Shown here: one piece after another, positions 51,125 to 59,277 of the stretch
Numbering within the stretch: position 1 is the first letter of the stretch
How the letters are laid out: every line of letters begins with the position of its first letter
DNA from: Haliscomenobacter hydrossis DSM 1100
Lineage (GTDB): Bacteria > Bacteroidota > Bacteroidia > Chitinophagales > Saprospiraceae
DNA: 64,000 nucleotides
Direction of reading: 5' to 3'
Assembly (NCBI RefSeq): GCF_000212735.1
Contig: NC_015510.1
Location: 4,031,001-4,095,000, forward strand
Notes under the pieces: generated by a model
Seen by the model: the letters and a program-made list of their open reading frames with translations, nothing else
The model's database searches: none
Told to the model about the DNA's origin: nothing
Program-made: the position numbers and the translations under genes

Positions 51125-52753
51125 TTAAATTTTAGCCTGAAACCCAGCAATCAAGTGTTGATACGCTTCAATAGCCTGTTGTAACTTGGCATCATCCCAC
51201 TGCAATTCCAGGCCCAAAAGTTGACAAACCATCGGCGTTGCCTGGATGGTGGCTTGCCAATCCAGCATTTCCAGGCGCAGGCGACGAGCCAGTACATCAC
51301 GTGGTTTAACCGCCATTTCTTCTCGGATTTGGTAAATCACCTCGGCTTGAATGAAAGGGTAGTCGGGGTGCAGGCGAGTACGCCAGGTGTTATTTTCATC
51401 CAGTAAGGCCAGAATAGTGTGGGCTCGGCTGCCGTATTTTTGCGACAAATGTTCACAAGTACTGGCATCTAATCCCGTTTGGGCTGGCCAGGTTTTCCAG
51501 GCCTCGGCCTGGTAGTCTTCTGCACCGGAAAGCAATTGCTCGGCTGTAAGACATGGACGTTCGGCATCGTCCAGGTGCTTGCAAGCTTCATCAATGGCAT
51601 CTGCGGCCATGAGGCGGTAGGTGGTCCATTTTCCTCCCAACAAACTGAGTAGTCCGGATTGTACATCCCATTCCACTTCGTGGTCGCGCACGAGGGCTTT
51701 GGTGGAGCGACCGGGGTCAGAGGCAATCAGCGGGCGCAGGCCCCCAAAGCCCGATTTTACCTGCTCTAATCCAATCGGTTGGGCGAGGTAACGATTCAGG
51801 TTTTCGATCAAAAATTCGGTTTCATCTTTTTCCAAACACGGTTCTTCATCTGAGGAGTAGGTTGTATCGGTTGTACCCAATAGCAATTTGTCTTCCCAAG
51901 GGATGGCAAAAATCACCCGTCCATCGGTGGTTTTGGGGATCAGTAAGGCCGTGTCGGTGCTGCCGAGGGTATGAAGGGGGAGGACGGCGTGTACTCCTTT
52001 GCTGGGAATGATGCGGAGATCCAGTTCTGGATTGGCCTGTTGGCGCACAAAATCGGCGTGAGCACCCGTACAGTTGATGAATAAACGCGCCTGGATGGAG
52101 AATTTTTCGCCACTCAATTCATCTTCGACCTGAGCCGCGAGGAGTTTACCCCGCTCGTCTTTTTCAAAACCCAACAAAGGCAAATGGTTGGCCATGATCG
52201 CACCTTTTTCGGCAGCGGTTTTGGCCAGGAGCATACAATACCGGGCATCGTCCAATTGACCATCGTAATACAATACGGCACTGTGCAGGTCGGGGTTGAG
52301 TCCGGTGGTGCGTTGCAGCACTTCTTTTTTGCTGATCCAACGACTTTTAGGCAGGGAATCACCTTTGGCAAAAGCGTCGTAAATGCGCAGGCCGATGGCG
52401 TAGTAACAGCCTTCTACCCAGGAATTACAGGGGGTAAGCAAGGCCAGGGGATGAGCCAAAAAGGGCGCATTCTGGATGACGATGTGGCGTTCTTCGAGTC
52501 CGTGCCGCACTTGTTTAAGCTGGGCCAAATCAAAATTGTTGACGGCCTGCTCCAGGTAGCGTACGCCGCCGTGAATCAGTTTCGTGGACTTGGAGGAGGT
52601 AGCTGACGCAAAATCGTCTTTTTCAATCAGGGCTACTTTGAAGCCACGAAGTGCTGCATCCAGGGCACAGCCAGCGCCTGATGCGCCTCCGCCGATGATG
52701 CAGATGTCGAATTTTTCGGACTGTAGTTTTTGCAGGTATTGAACGCGATTCAC
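51125..52753 (-). CDS. glpD: Glycerol-3-phosphate dehydrogenase (FAD)
   Basis: A 542-residue flavoprotein that oxidises glycerol-3-phosphate to dihydroxyacetone phosphate and feeds electrons to quinones. It has the FAD motif IIGGGASGAG at 19-28, the second signature STKLIHGGVRYLEQ, and GGKWTTYRLMAADAID before the C-terminal helical domain. It is full length. A decayed copy of its last 35 codons lies 11.6 kb away at 39420-39525, on the far side of the accessory island. Confidence 0.96.
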   Translation of the reverse strand: MNRVQYLQKLQSEKFDICIIGGGASGAGCALDAALRGFKVALIEKDDFASATSSKSTKLIHGGVRYLEQAVNNFDLAQLKQVRHGLEERHIVIQNAPFLAHPLALLTPCNSWVEGCYYAIGLRIYDAFAKGDSLPKSRWISKKEVLQRTTGLNPDLHSAVLYYDGQLDDARYCMLLAKTAAEKGAIMANHLPLLGFEKDERGKLLAAQVEDELSGEKFSIQARLFINCTGAHADFVRQQANPELDLRIIPSKGVHAVLPLHTLGSTDTALLIPKTTDGRVIFAIPWEDKLLLGTTDTTYSSDEEPCLEKDETEFLIENLNRYLAQPIGLEQVKSGFGGLRPLIASDPGRSTKALVRDHEVEWDVQSGLLSLLGGKWTTYRLMAADAIDEACKHLDDAERPCLTAEQLLSGAEDYQAEAWKTWPAQTGLDASTCEHLSQKYGSRAHTILALLDENNTWRTRLHPDYPFIQAEVIYQIREEMAVKPRDVLARRLRLEMLDWQATIQATPMVCQLLGLELQWDDAKLQQAIEAYQHLIAGFQAKI

Positions 52754-52930
52754 TTGGTTCGGGAGTTTGCCCGAAGTTAGGGATTATTCTGGAAAATCTG
52801 GTTCTTCAGTTCAAAGAGCTCTGTTCCGCGAGAAAAATCAGTAAATTGAACAAACTCCTATCCTTAGGTCTTATGGCATTTAAATCAATCCATGGTCATC
52901 CCATTTGATCATTGGTTGATCCTAACTCAT

Positions 52931-53470
52931 TTACTTGTCCAGCTTAAACCGAATGGGTAAGTTAAACTGTACCGGCACCGCCTGGCCATTTTGCATACCA
53001 GGCTTCCATTTTGGCATCAATCCCACTACCCGCAACGCTTCTTCATCACAGCCTGCGCCGATGCCTTTCACTACATGCACATTGGATAAAGCACCATCTC
53101 GTTCTACCGTCACCTGGACAACCACTATCCCTTGAACCTTTTTTTTCAAGGCAATTTCCGGGTATTGAGTGTTTTGCTCCAGATGCCTCAATAGTGCTGC
53201 TTGCCCTTCAGGATAAGAGGGCATCTGCTCCACAATTTTATATACAAATGTAGAGTCATTGGTAGGGTTTTGAGCGCTTGGATCGATCAGAAGTGCCTTA
53301 GTCGACTTTTTAGAGGCTGATTTAGCAGCAGGCTTTATTTTTTTCTCTGTCTTGGTCCAGGCCTCGGTCGAGGGATTGGTTTGGGCCAAAGCCAGGGTTA
53401 GTTGGAAGATAAAGATACTCAGGGTTAATAAAAACCGAGGCTTTCGCTTTGCGTTGGGACTACTTTGCAT
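52931..53470 (-). CDS. Secreted TonB-C-terminal-domain protein
   Basis: A 179-residue protein with a signal peptide (RFLLTLSIFIFQLTLALAQ), a basic linker and one TonB_C domain (VEQMPSYPEGQAALLRHL to VPVQFNLPIRFKLDK). It has no membrane anchor after cleavage, so it is not a normal TonB energiser. The domain is nearly the same as the two in the M56 fusion at 54084-56213. The start at 53470 was chosen for the signal peptide. Confidence 0.85.
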   Translation of the reverse strand: MQSSPNAKRKPRFLLTLSIFIFQLTLALAQTNPSTEAWTKTEKKIKPAAKSASKKSTKALLIDPSAQNPTNDSTFVYKIVEQMPSYPEGQAALLRHLEQNTQYPEIALKKKVQGIVVVQVTVERDGALSNVHVVKGIGAGCDEEALRVVGLMPKWKPGMQNGQAVPVQFNLPIRFKLDK

Positions 53471-53537
53471 TGGGAAAAGTTTTGTTAACAATACGAATGA
53501 TGGGTTGAATTTTAACATTTATTTTACATGGTGTGTT

Positions 53538-53984
53538 TCAGTTGAGGTGAAATCCAATGGGTAACCTGTATTGAACCCGAACAGGCACTCCTCCCTCTTT
53601 TAATCCTGGACTCCATTTTGGCATCTTTTTGATTGCAGCTAAGGCTACTTCGTCGCATCCGCCACCAATACGCTCAACGATTTTTGTATTTGAGATTGAA
53701 CCATCCCTTTCCACGGTAAATTGTAAAACTACCATGCCTTGAATGCCCTTCTTTTTGGCTTTAGGTGGGTAATACACATTCTTTTTTAAAAAACTAAGTA
53801 GTTCCTCTACTCCTCCTGGGTATTGTGGCATCCTTTCTACTACGGAATAACGGTCTCCTTCTGGGATTGTATCTTGGCTTTCTTGAGCAGTGAGCATTGG
53901 AGATCCCATTGAAAGGATGCAGAACAAAAAGGCAGGAAGAGAAAAGTTGAGCCTAAACTCAAGCTTGGTGGGTTTGATTTTCAT
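53538..53984 (-). CDS. Second secreted TonB-C-terminal-domain protein
   Basis: A 148-residue protein with a signal-like N-terminus (PAFLFCILSMGSPMLTAQ) and one TonB_C domain (VERMPQYPGGVEELLSFL to VPVRVQYRLPIGFHLN). It is a shorter sibling of the neighbour at 52931-53470. Both are in the same direction, 67 bases apart, behind the M56-TonB fusion gene. The role is unknown; a periplasmic partner of TonB-like complexes is possible. Confidence 0.85.
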   Translation of the reverse strand: MKIKPTKLEFRLNFSLPAFLFCILSMGSPMLTAQESQDTIPEGDRYSVVERMPQYPGGVEELLSFLKKNVYYPPKAKKKGIQGMVVLQFTVERDGSISNTKIVERIGGGCDEVALAAIKKMPKWSPGLKEGGVPVRVQYRLPIGFHLN

Positions 53985-54083
53985 AATCTGGGGTTTTTTT
54001 ACAAAAGTATCATATTACACTTTAAGAGTCAAGTCTGTTTGAAGGTTGGAGAAAAAAATCCCCAAACCTTCAAACAGGAGCAA

Positions 54084-56213
54084 TCACTGCTTCAACACCT
54101 TTTGGCTGTACTGCTCGCTACCTTGGGTAATCCGCAGCAAATACTCACCTTTGGGTTCTTTGCTCAGGTCGAGTTGACCATTGTAAGTTCCGTCAAAGTT
54201 AGTGAGTGACTGCTGGTAAACCCGCTGCCCGGCCAGGTTGTACACTTCAATGTTGGTGGCTTTGCCTTCGGCACGGAAACTCAGGTTAAAGAGTCCTTTG
54301 CTGGGGTTGGGTGAGGCTTTAAAGTCCTGTACTTTGAGAAGATTCGCATTGGTAGGCAATGCGTTTGACTTCTTATCGTCCAACTTAAAGCGAATGGGAA
54401 GGTTGAATTGGACGGGCACTGCCTGACCACGTTGTTTGCCTGCCACCCAATTGGGCATCGCGTTGACTACGCGCAGAGCTTCTTCATCACAACCCGCTCC
54501 AATGCCTTTGACTACCTTGGCATTGCTGATGCTACCGTCTTTTTCAATGATGTATTGGATCACCACCATGCCTTCTATGCCAGCATCTTTGGCAGCTTTG
54601 GGGTAGTTGATGTTTGTACCTAAAAATTTGAGTAAATCTCCTTGTCCCCCTGGGTAGGATGGCATTTGCTCCACTACTTTGAAAACCTCTTTGGGTGCCT
54701 CAGCTTTTTTCTCAATCACCCCACCGTCCAACATAAAGCGGATCGGCAGGTTGAACTGCACATTTACAGCTTGTCCTTTCTGCGAGCCGGGCTTCCATTT
54801 GGGCATCGTTTTCACCACCCGCAGGGCTTCTTCATTGGCACCACCACCGATGCCGTGCACCACGTGAGGATCGATGATTGTCCCATCTTTGCCAATGATG
54901 AATTGCACCACCACCAGGCCCTGAATGTTTTCTTTTCTGGCCACTTCGGGGTACAGTATGTTTTGGGCTAAAAACCTGAGTAATTCAACCGAGCCGCCAG
55001 GGTATTCCGGCATTTTTTCAACCACCTTAAACACTTCGCCAGGAATGGAATCCCGTATAGGGGTATAACCTACGACAACCAGCTCATTGATCGAATTTGT
55101 CCTGGATGGGTAGCCGTTTATCACTTGTCCTTGAAGCTGATTGGTATTCAATGGAAAACCTTGTACCACCCGCTCCTCGAGCACCTTCGGTGTGGTATCC
55201 TTCCGAATGATTACCTCTTTGGACATGCTGCTGTAGGGTGCTTCTGCCTTTCCTTTTTCAACTACACCAGGTGCCATCATGGGCGGCGGCGGTGGGAGGG
55301 TTGAATTTTGCGAAGTTGTAGGCACTTGGGCCTCAATGTTGATTTGGGCAAACAAAAAGCCCAGTGCAACCAGCAGCGGCAGGGTTAGCGCATAGCGCAA
55401 TTGTGCCCGGCCCTGTGTTTTTTTGCGCATCATCATGTGAATACGTTTTTTGAGTTGAGATGTAGAAAAATGGTTTACGAGGGCAATCGAAGGTCCGGAC
55501 AAGGATTGCCTAATCAAAAGGTGACCGTATTGTTTGCGGTTGGCGTTTTGAAGCACCGCCGCGTCGGCCAAATATTCGTGCACGTCTCTTAATGCCTGGG
55601 AATAGTGGTAAGCCAGTGGATTGAACCAACAAATGGCTTTGATGATTTCGCTGAACAATACGTCCAGCGTATGGTATTGCAGGATATGGGTTTCCTCGTG
55701 GCGCAACATGTACTCGCGTTCGAGGTTTTCATCTTCGAGTTCAGCGGGCCAAAACAGGTAACGCATGAAGGAAAAAGGCGCTTTTACCTCGGCACTGTAC
55801 ACCAGGGTATACTTGCCCATGGCTTGTTTGTTGCCCCGGCGGTAAATGTGGTACAACTGAAAAAGCCCAACTAAAAAGCGCAACAAACAGTAGGCCACAC
55901 CGCCCCAATACAGCCAGGTCCAGATATCCCAAGCTGCGCTGGCCGGCACCTGGATGGTGATTTCAGGTAAGGTGTAGGGTTGGTTGACCAGGTTGTTGGC
56001 TCGTACTACCACTTCGGGTAACCAATTGGTGAGCTCGCTTGGGTCGACTGGGGCACCCAGGGAGATACGCACCATGGGCACCACCAGCCCCAACAGTAGG
56101 GTGATCAATAAATAGGCGCGGTTGAGTCGGAAAAAGGTTGTTTTTTCCAAAATCAAGCGGTACAACACATAAAATACGAGCCAACAAATGGCGACTTTGA
56201 GTAGGTAGTTCAT
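54084..56213 (-). CDS. M56 (BlaR1-like) peptidase fused to two TonB_C domains and a T9SS tail
   Basis: A 709-residue multidomain protein. Residues 1-300 are an M56 integral-membrane metallopeptidase with four helices and zinc motif HEETH (LRHEETHILQYHTLD), as in BlaR1/MecR1. A Pro-rich linker leads to TonB_C domain 1 (about 395-490) and domain 2 (about 505-600). The end (about 620-709) is a type IX secretion sorting domain (ASPNPSKGLFNLSF, VYNLAGQRVYQQ, GEYLLRITQG). A sorting tail on an inner-membrane protein is odd. It lies behind blaI and a serine hydrolase gene. Confidence 0.9.
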   Translation of the reverse strand: MNYLLKVAICWLVFYVLYRLILEKTTFFRLNRAYLLITLLLGLVVPMVRISLGAPVDPSELTNWLPEVVVRANNLVNQPYTLPEITIQVPASAAWDIWTWLYWGGVAYCLLRFLVGLFQLYHIYRRGNKQAMGKYTLVYSAEVKAPFSFMRYLFWPAELEDENLEREYMLRHEETHILQYHTLDVLFSEIIKAICWFNPLAYHYSQALRDVHEYLADAAVLQNANRKQYGHLLIRQSLSGPSIALVNHFSTSQLKKRIHMMMRKKTQGRAQLRYALTLPLLVALGFLFAQINIEAQVPTTSQNSTLPPPPPMMAPGVVEKGKAEAPYSSMSKEVIIRKDTTPKVLEERVVQGFPLNTNQLQGQVINGYPSRTNSINELVVVGYTPIRDSIPGEVFKVVEKMPEYPGGSVELLRFLAQNILYPEVARKENIQGLVVVQFIIGKDGTIIDPHVVHGIGGGANEEALRVVKTMPKWKPGSQKGQAVNVQFNLPIRFMLDGGVIEKKAEAPKEVFKVVEQMPSYPGGQGDLLKFLGTNINYPKAAKDAGIEGMVVIQYIIEKDGSISNAKVVKGIGAGCDEEALRVVNAMPNWVAGKQRGQAVPVQFNLPIRFKLDDKKSNALPTNANLLKVQDFKASPNPSKGLFNLSFRAEGKATNIEVYNLAGQRVYQQSLTNFDGTYNGQLDLSKEPKGEYLLRITQGSEQYSQKVLKQ

Positions 56214-56277
56214 CGCGATGATCTATGGATGATGAACAAAAAGATTCGACGACGTATGTTAATCCAATTGGATTTTT

Positions 56278-57285
56278 TTAAGGCTTGTTGTTGGGGCTAA
56301 GGGTATTGGCAATCAATTCCAAAAACTGTGGGCCCATCCAGCGCATCGATAAACTTGCGGGCGATAGATCACAATTTTGGCGCCGTAGAAAAATCAGGTC
56401 GAGTTCGGGAAAAACAATGGTCATTTGCCCCAAATCTCCGGTAGCAGCGTAATTCTTGTGTTTCGAGGTGTTGTCCAGCCACCAGAGGTAGCCATAATAA
56501 GGGGCCCGTTTGGAGGGCGTAATGGATGCTTTCACCCATTGTTCGGATACAATTTGTCGCCCTCGGTATTGCCCCATATTGTGCATGAGCAAACCAACTT
56601 GTGCGGCATCCTGCAGGGTCGTGATGCCTCCGCCAAATGCCAATGCATTTCCTGCGCTGTCGCGGGACATCCGCGTGGAATCCATGCCCAATGGTTTGAA
56701 CAACAGGTCGGCAAAGACCCGATCTAGCGGTTTTTTACTTACTTTTTCAATGACCAGTCCCAGCAATTGTACCGACTCATTGGAATAATTGAATCGTACA
56801 TCGGGCAAGGTGTCCAGAGTCAAGCCCAGTACGTACTTGTTCATGCTCGTTTTACTCAACACGCCCCGCGCTCCTTTGCGATTGAGGCCAGCCGACATAC
56901 TTACCAGATGCTGAATGGTAACGTTTTTGGTGCATCCCTCTTTCCATTCGGGCAAATAGGTGCAAACTTTATCCTCGACGCTCTTGATCAGCTTGCGGTC
57001 GATCAAAATCCCGAGTACCAGTCCAGTCCAGGATTTAATCATGGAAGCAGTACCCATGTAAAGGCTATCGCAGTGGGGGTTACGCCAATTCAACACCACC
57101 TTGTCCCGATGCAGTAGCATGATTTCATCCGCCTTGCTCGAATCACAAAAACGGATGAGTTTTTGTACCTGGAGCGGGTCAATGGTGGCCGCTGGACTTT
57201 GTGCCTGTAAGAGTCCATACAGCAATAGCAAAATGAACAGGACAAAAGTTTTTTTCATTGGGTACATGGCTTGATCTGATCTCAT
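56278..57285 (-). CDS. Serine hydrolase (beta-lactamase class C/PBP-like)
   Basis: A 335-residue exported hydrolase. The signal peptide follows a start that overlaps the blaI stop (ATGA at 57282-57285). The active-site SxxK is SMIK in TASMIKSWTGLVLG, the YxN motif is YSN in VRFNYSNESVQLLG, and a C-terminal TGDLGQ segment stands in for the KTG box. It is similar to esterase EstB/AmpC-type proteins of Bacteroidota. Whether it hydrolyses beta-lactams is untested. It is the second gene of the BlaI operon. Confidence 0.9.
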   Translation of the reverse strand: MRSDQAMYPMKKTFVLFILLLLYGLLQAQSPAATIDPLQVQKLIRFCDSSKADEIMLLHRDKVVLNWRNPHCDSLYMGTASMIKSWTGLVLGILIDRKLIKSVEDKVCTYLPEWKEGCTKNVTIQHLVSMSAGLNRKGARGVLSKTSMNKYVLGLTLDTLPDVRFNYSNESVQLLGLVIEKVSKKPLDRVFADLLFKPLGMDSTRMSRDSAGNALAFGGGITTLQDAAQVGLLMHNMGQYRGRQIVSEQWVKASITPSKRAPYYGYLWWLDNTSKHKNYAATGDLGQMTIVFPELDLIFLRRQNCDLSPASLSMRWMGPQFLELIANTLSPNNKP

Positions 57286-57653
57286 TCATCGGTATCCAAT
57301 ACCTCCATCAAGTCGGATAAATCTTTGATGCCCAGGTTTTTTTCTTTGACCAAAAACGAAACGAGATCCAGCGTTGAACCAGCGAAGTAGTCATTGACCA
57401 ACTTGTTCAAACTTTGTTTGCCGTATTGATCTTTGGAAATCAAGGGAAAATACTCATAAGTACGGCCATAAGCCTTGTGGCCCACAAACCCTTTTTCTTC
57501 CAGAATGCGCACAATAGTGGATACGGTACTGTGGGGTGGTTTTTCCTGTTGTTGATGTTCGGCGATGTAATCGCGCATGGCGGATACGGTGCATGGCCCC
57601 AGATCCCACATGATTTGCATCAACTCTTCTTCGGCTTTGGTCAACTGTTTCAT
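57282..57653 (-). CDS. BlaI/MecI/CopY-family repressor
   Basis: A 123-residue winged-helix repressor: LTKAEEELMQIMWDLGPCTV, then STVSTIVRILEEKGFVGHKAYGRTYEYFPL, the recognition helix and wing of the family. It normally represses its own operon until the M56 sensor peptidase acts on it. Here the M56 protein is encoded two genes downstream. The promoter region holds a 19-bp direct repeat that is the likely operator. Confidence 0.93.
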   Translation of the reverse strand: MKQLTKAEEELMQIMWDLGPCTVSAMRDYIAEHQQQEKPPHSTVSTIVRILEEKGFVGHKAYGRTYEYFPLISKDQYGKQSLNKLVNDYFAGSTLDLVSFLVKEKNLGIKDLSDLMEVLDTDE

Positions 57654-57693
57654 ATCGATCGATCAACTTGTAAAACTTGTTGATACAAAGATG

Positions 57694-57753
57694 TGACGTA
57701 TTTTTTAGTTATGCAACTATTGAAGCATTTTTTTTGACGTATTTTTTAGTTAT
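57694..57753. promoter_or_regulatory. Two copies of a 19-bp repeat, probable BlaI operators
   Basis: TGACGTATTTTTTAGTTAT occurs exactly at 57694-57712 and again at 57735-57753, 41 bases (about four helical turns) apart, 41 and 82 bases upstream of blaI. Each copy is a near-dyad (ACGTA-N4-TTAGT), suitable for a dimeric repressor. The distal copy ends three bases before the TolC-family stop at 57757. Confidence 0.55.
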
Positions 57754-57756
57754 AGC

Positions 57757-59181
57757 TTAAAAGATGCTGAACAAGCGCCCTGCCGACCAGTATACCGATA
57801 ACAAATTCTTCGCATACTCCCCTTGTAATTTATTGAATTTCAGTTGGGTTTCGATCAGTTTTTGCTCCCGGCTGTTGATCAAAAAAATTGAGCTTTCGCC
57901 TACTTCAAACTTGCGTTGTTCGGCCTGGAGCAAAGCTTGCAGGTTGCGAAGTAGTACCTCGTAACGCAGGATTTGATTGCGACTGTTTTCTAAGTCATTG
58001 TAATACCCCCGGAGTTTATTCTCGATTTCAATCTGTTTTTGCTCCAGTTTATTGCTGGTTTGTAGCTGTTTGATTTGTACCAATTCCATTTTGCCCCGCT
58101 CTTTGCGCAGGAAAAGGGGAAAGGAAAAATTGAGCCCCCATTTGAAGTTGGTTCCTAAGGCTTCGGTTAGGGTCAGTGTTGGATCCTCTTTGGTGGGAGC
58201 AGTAAAATCGAAACCCCGGCCGAGGAGGTTGTAACTCAAATCCAAACGCGGTTTAAATTGCTCAGCTGCCAAGCGGCGATCGACTTCCAGTTGACGCAAA
58301 TCAACCTGAAGGGCCCGCAGATCAGGGTGTCGAAGGGCTAGTTGTTGGGTAAAAGAATCAATGGGTAAACTGGGCAATTGCACTACATTTTGTAAGGGGA
58401 GGGGTTGCCAATTCCAGTTGTCACTGATTGAAGGCGCTCGCCCCTGATCCCACTGGAGCGCCTGCATGCTCAGTGCGGCATTGCGGTAGCTTACCAGCGC
58501 CTCGTTGAGCTCAAGTTGCCAGGTTTGCACCTGGGTGAAGGTTTCGATGGTATCCACCGCTGGTTTATCCCCTAAAAAATAACTTGCCCGAATACCTCGA
58601 AAACGAGTGAGGGACAGTTGGTAAGCCTGCTCGGTGACGCGCCACTGGTTGTAAGCAATAGCCCAATTGAGGTAAGTAATGCCCGCTTGCAGGAGCAAAT
58701 CGTTGAGCAAACCCTGGCGCTCGGCGGCCAGTCCGTCCCGATCCAATTGAGCATTTTGTAGTCCAGCCCGATTGCCATCAAACAACAGGCCATTGAGCAA
58801 GGGCACGGTGAGCCCCAACACCGCCTGACCAGGGTCGGGCAACCTACTTTCGGGATTCAGGTAAGTACCACTGGCACTATTAAAAGCACCTTTAAACTCT
58901 ACGCCCCATTGGCTCGTGACTTTGGCCCCCAACTCTCCTACGCGGTAATAACGGGTTCCATCAAAAGATTTTTGCTGCCAATCAGAATAGAGTTTGGGGT
59001 CAAAAGCTCCACGCGCCTGACGAACCTGGGCCTCGGCCTGGCGAATCAATAAGTCTGCATTCCGGGCAATGGGGTGCTCTTGCTTGATATTGCCCAAAAA
59101 CTGGGAAAGGGGCAAAACGGGAGATTGTGCAAAGATGCACTTCGTGAAGAAAAGGAGCAGGGATATGATGAATGGTTTCAT
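57757..59181 (-). CDS. TolC-family outer-membrane efflux protein
   Basis: A 474-residue protein with a signal peptide (MKPFIISLLLFFTKCIFAQ) and two similar halves rich in long helices, as in TolC. Examples are the segment with ADLLIRQAEAQVRQARGAFD and the LKQ/NKLRGYYNDLENSRNQIL helices. It forms the outer-membrane channel of a tripartite exporter. HlyD and ABC genes directly upstream (59274-62524) give the rest of the machine. It is the last gene of that operon. Confidence 0.92.
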   Translation of the reverse strand: MKPFIISLLLFFTKCIFAQSPVLPLSQFLGNIKQEHPIARNADLLIRQAEAQVRQARGAFDPKLYSDWQQKSFDGTRYYRVGELGAKVTSQWGVEFKGAFNSASGTYLNPESRLPDPGQAVLGLTVPLLNGLLFDGNRAGLQNAQLDRDGLAAERQGLLNDLLLQAGITYLNWAIAYNQWRVTEQAYQLSLTRFRGIRASYFLGDKPAVDTIETFTQVQTWQLELNEALVSYRNAALSMQALQWDQGRAPSISDNWNWQPLPLQNVVQLPSLPIDSFTQQLALRHPDLRALQVDLRQLEVDRRLAAEQFKPRLDLSYNLLGRGFDFTAPTKEDPTLTLTEALGTNFKWGLNFSFPLFLRKERGKMELVQIKQLQTSNKLEQKQIEIENKLRGYYNDLENSRNQILRYEVLLRNLQALLQAEQRKFEVGESSIFLINSREQKLIETQLKFNKLQGEYAKNLLSVYWSAGRLFSIF

Positions 59182-59186
59182 GCTTT

Positions 59187-59277
59187 ATAGGGTTTTAGGG
59201 TTTTAGGGTTTTAGGGTTTTAGGGTTTCGGGGAACGTGCCCCTAAGACCCTAAAACCCTACAACCCTAAAACCCTAT
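59187..59277. repeat. TTTTAGGG tandem repeat forming a hairpin
   Basis: Five copies of the TTTTAGGG phrase (59187-59226) are followed by a GGGGAACGTGCCCC stem-loop and then the reverse-complement CCCTAAAA repeats up to 59277. The whole makes a hairpin of about 38-bp arms. It sits between the HlyD-family and TolC-family genes and overlaps the last codons of the first (59274). Confidence 0.88.

Noticed and set aside
57655-57692. A TTGTAT-N9-TTACAA dyad close to blaI
   Set aside because: The symmetry is short and imperfect; the exact 19-bp direct repeat further upstream is a better operator candidate.
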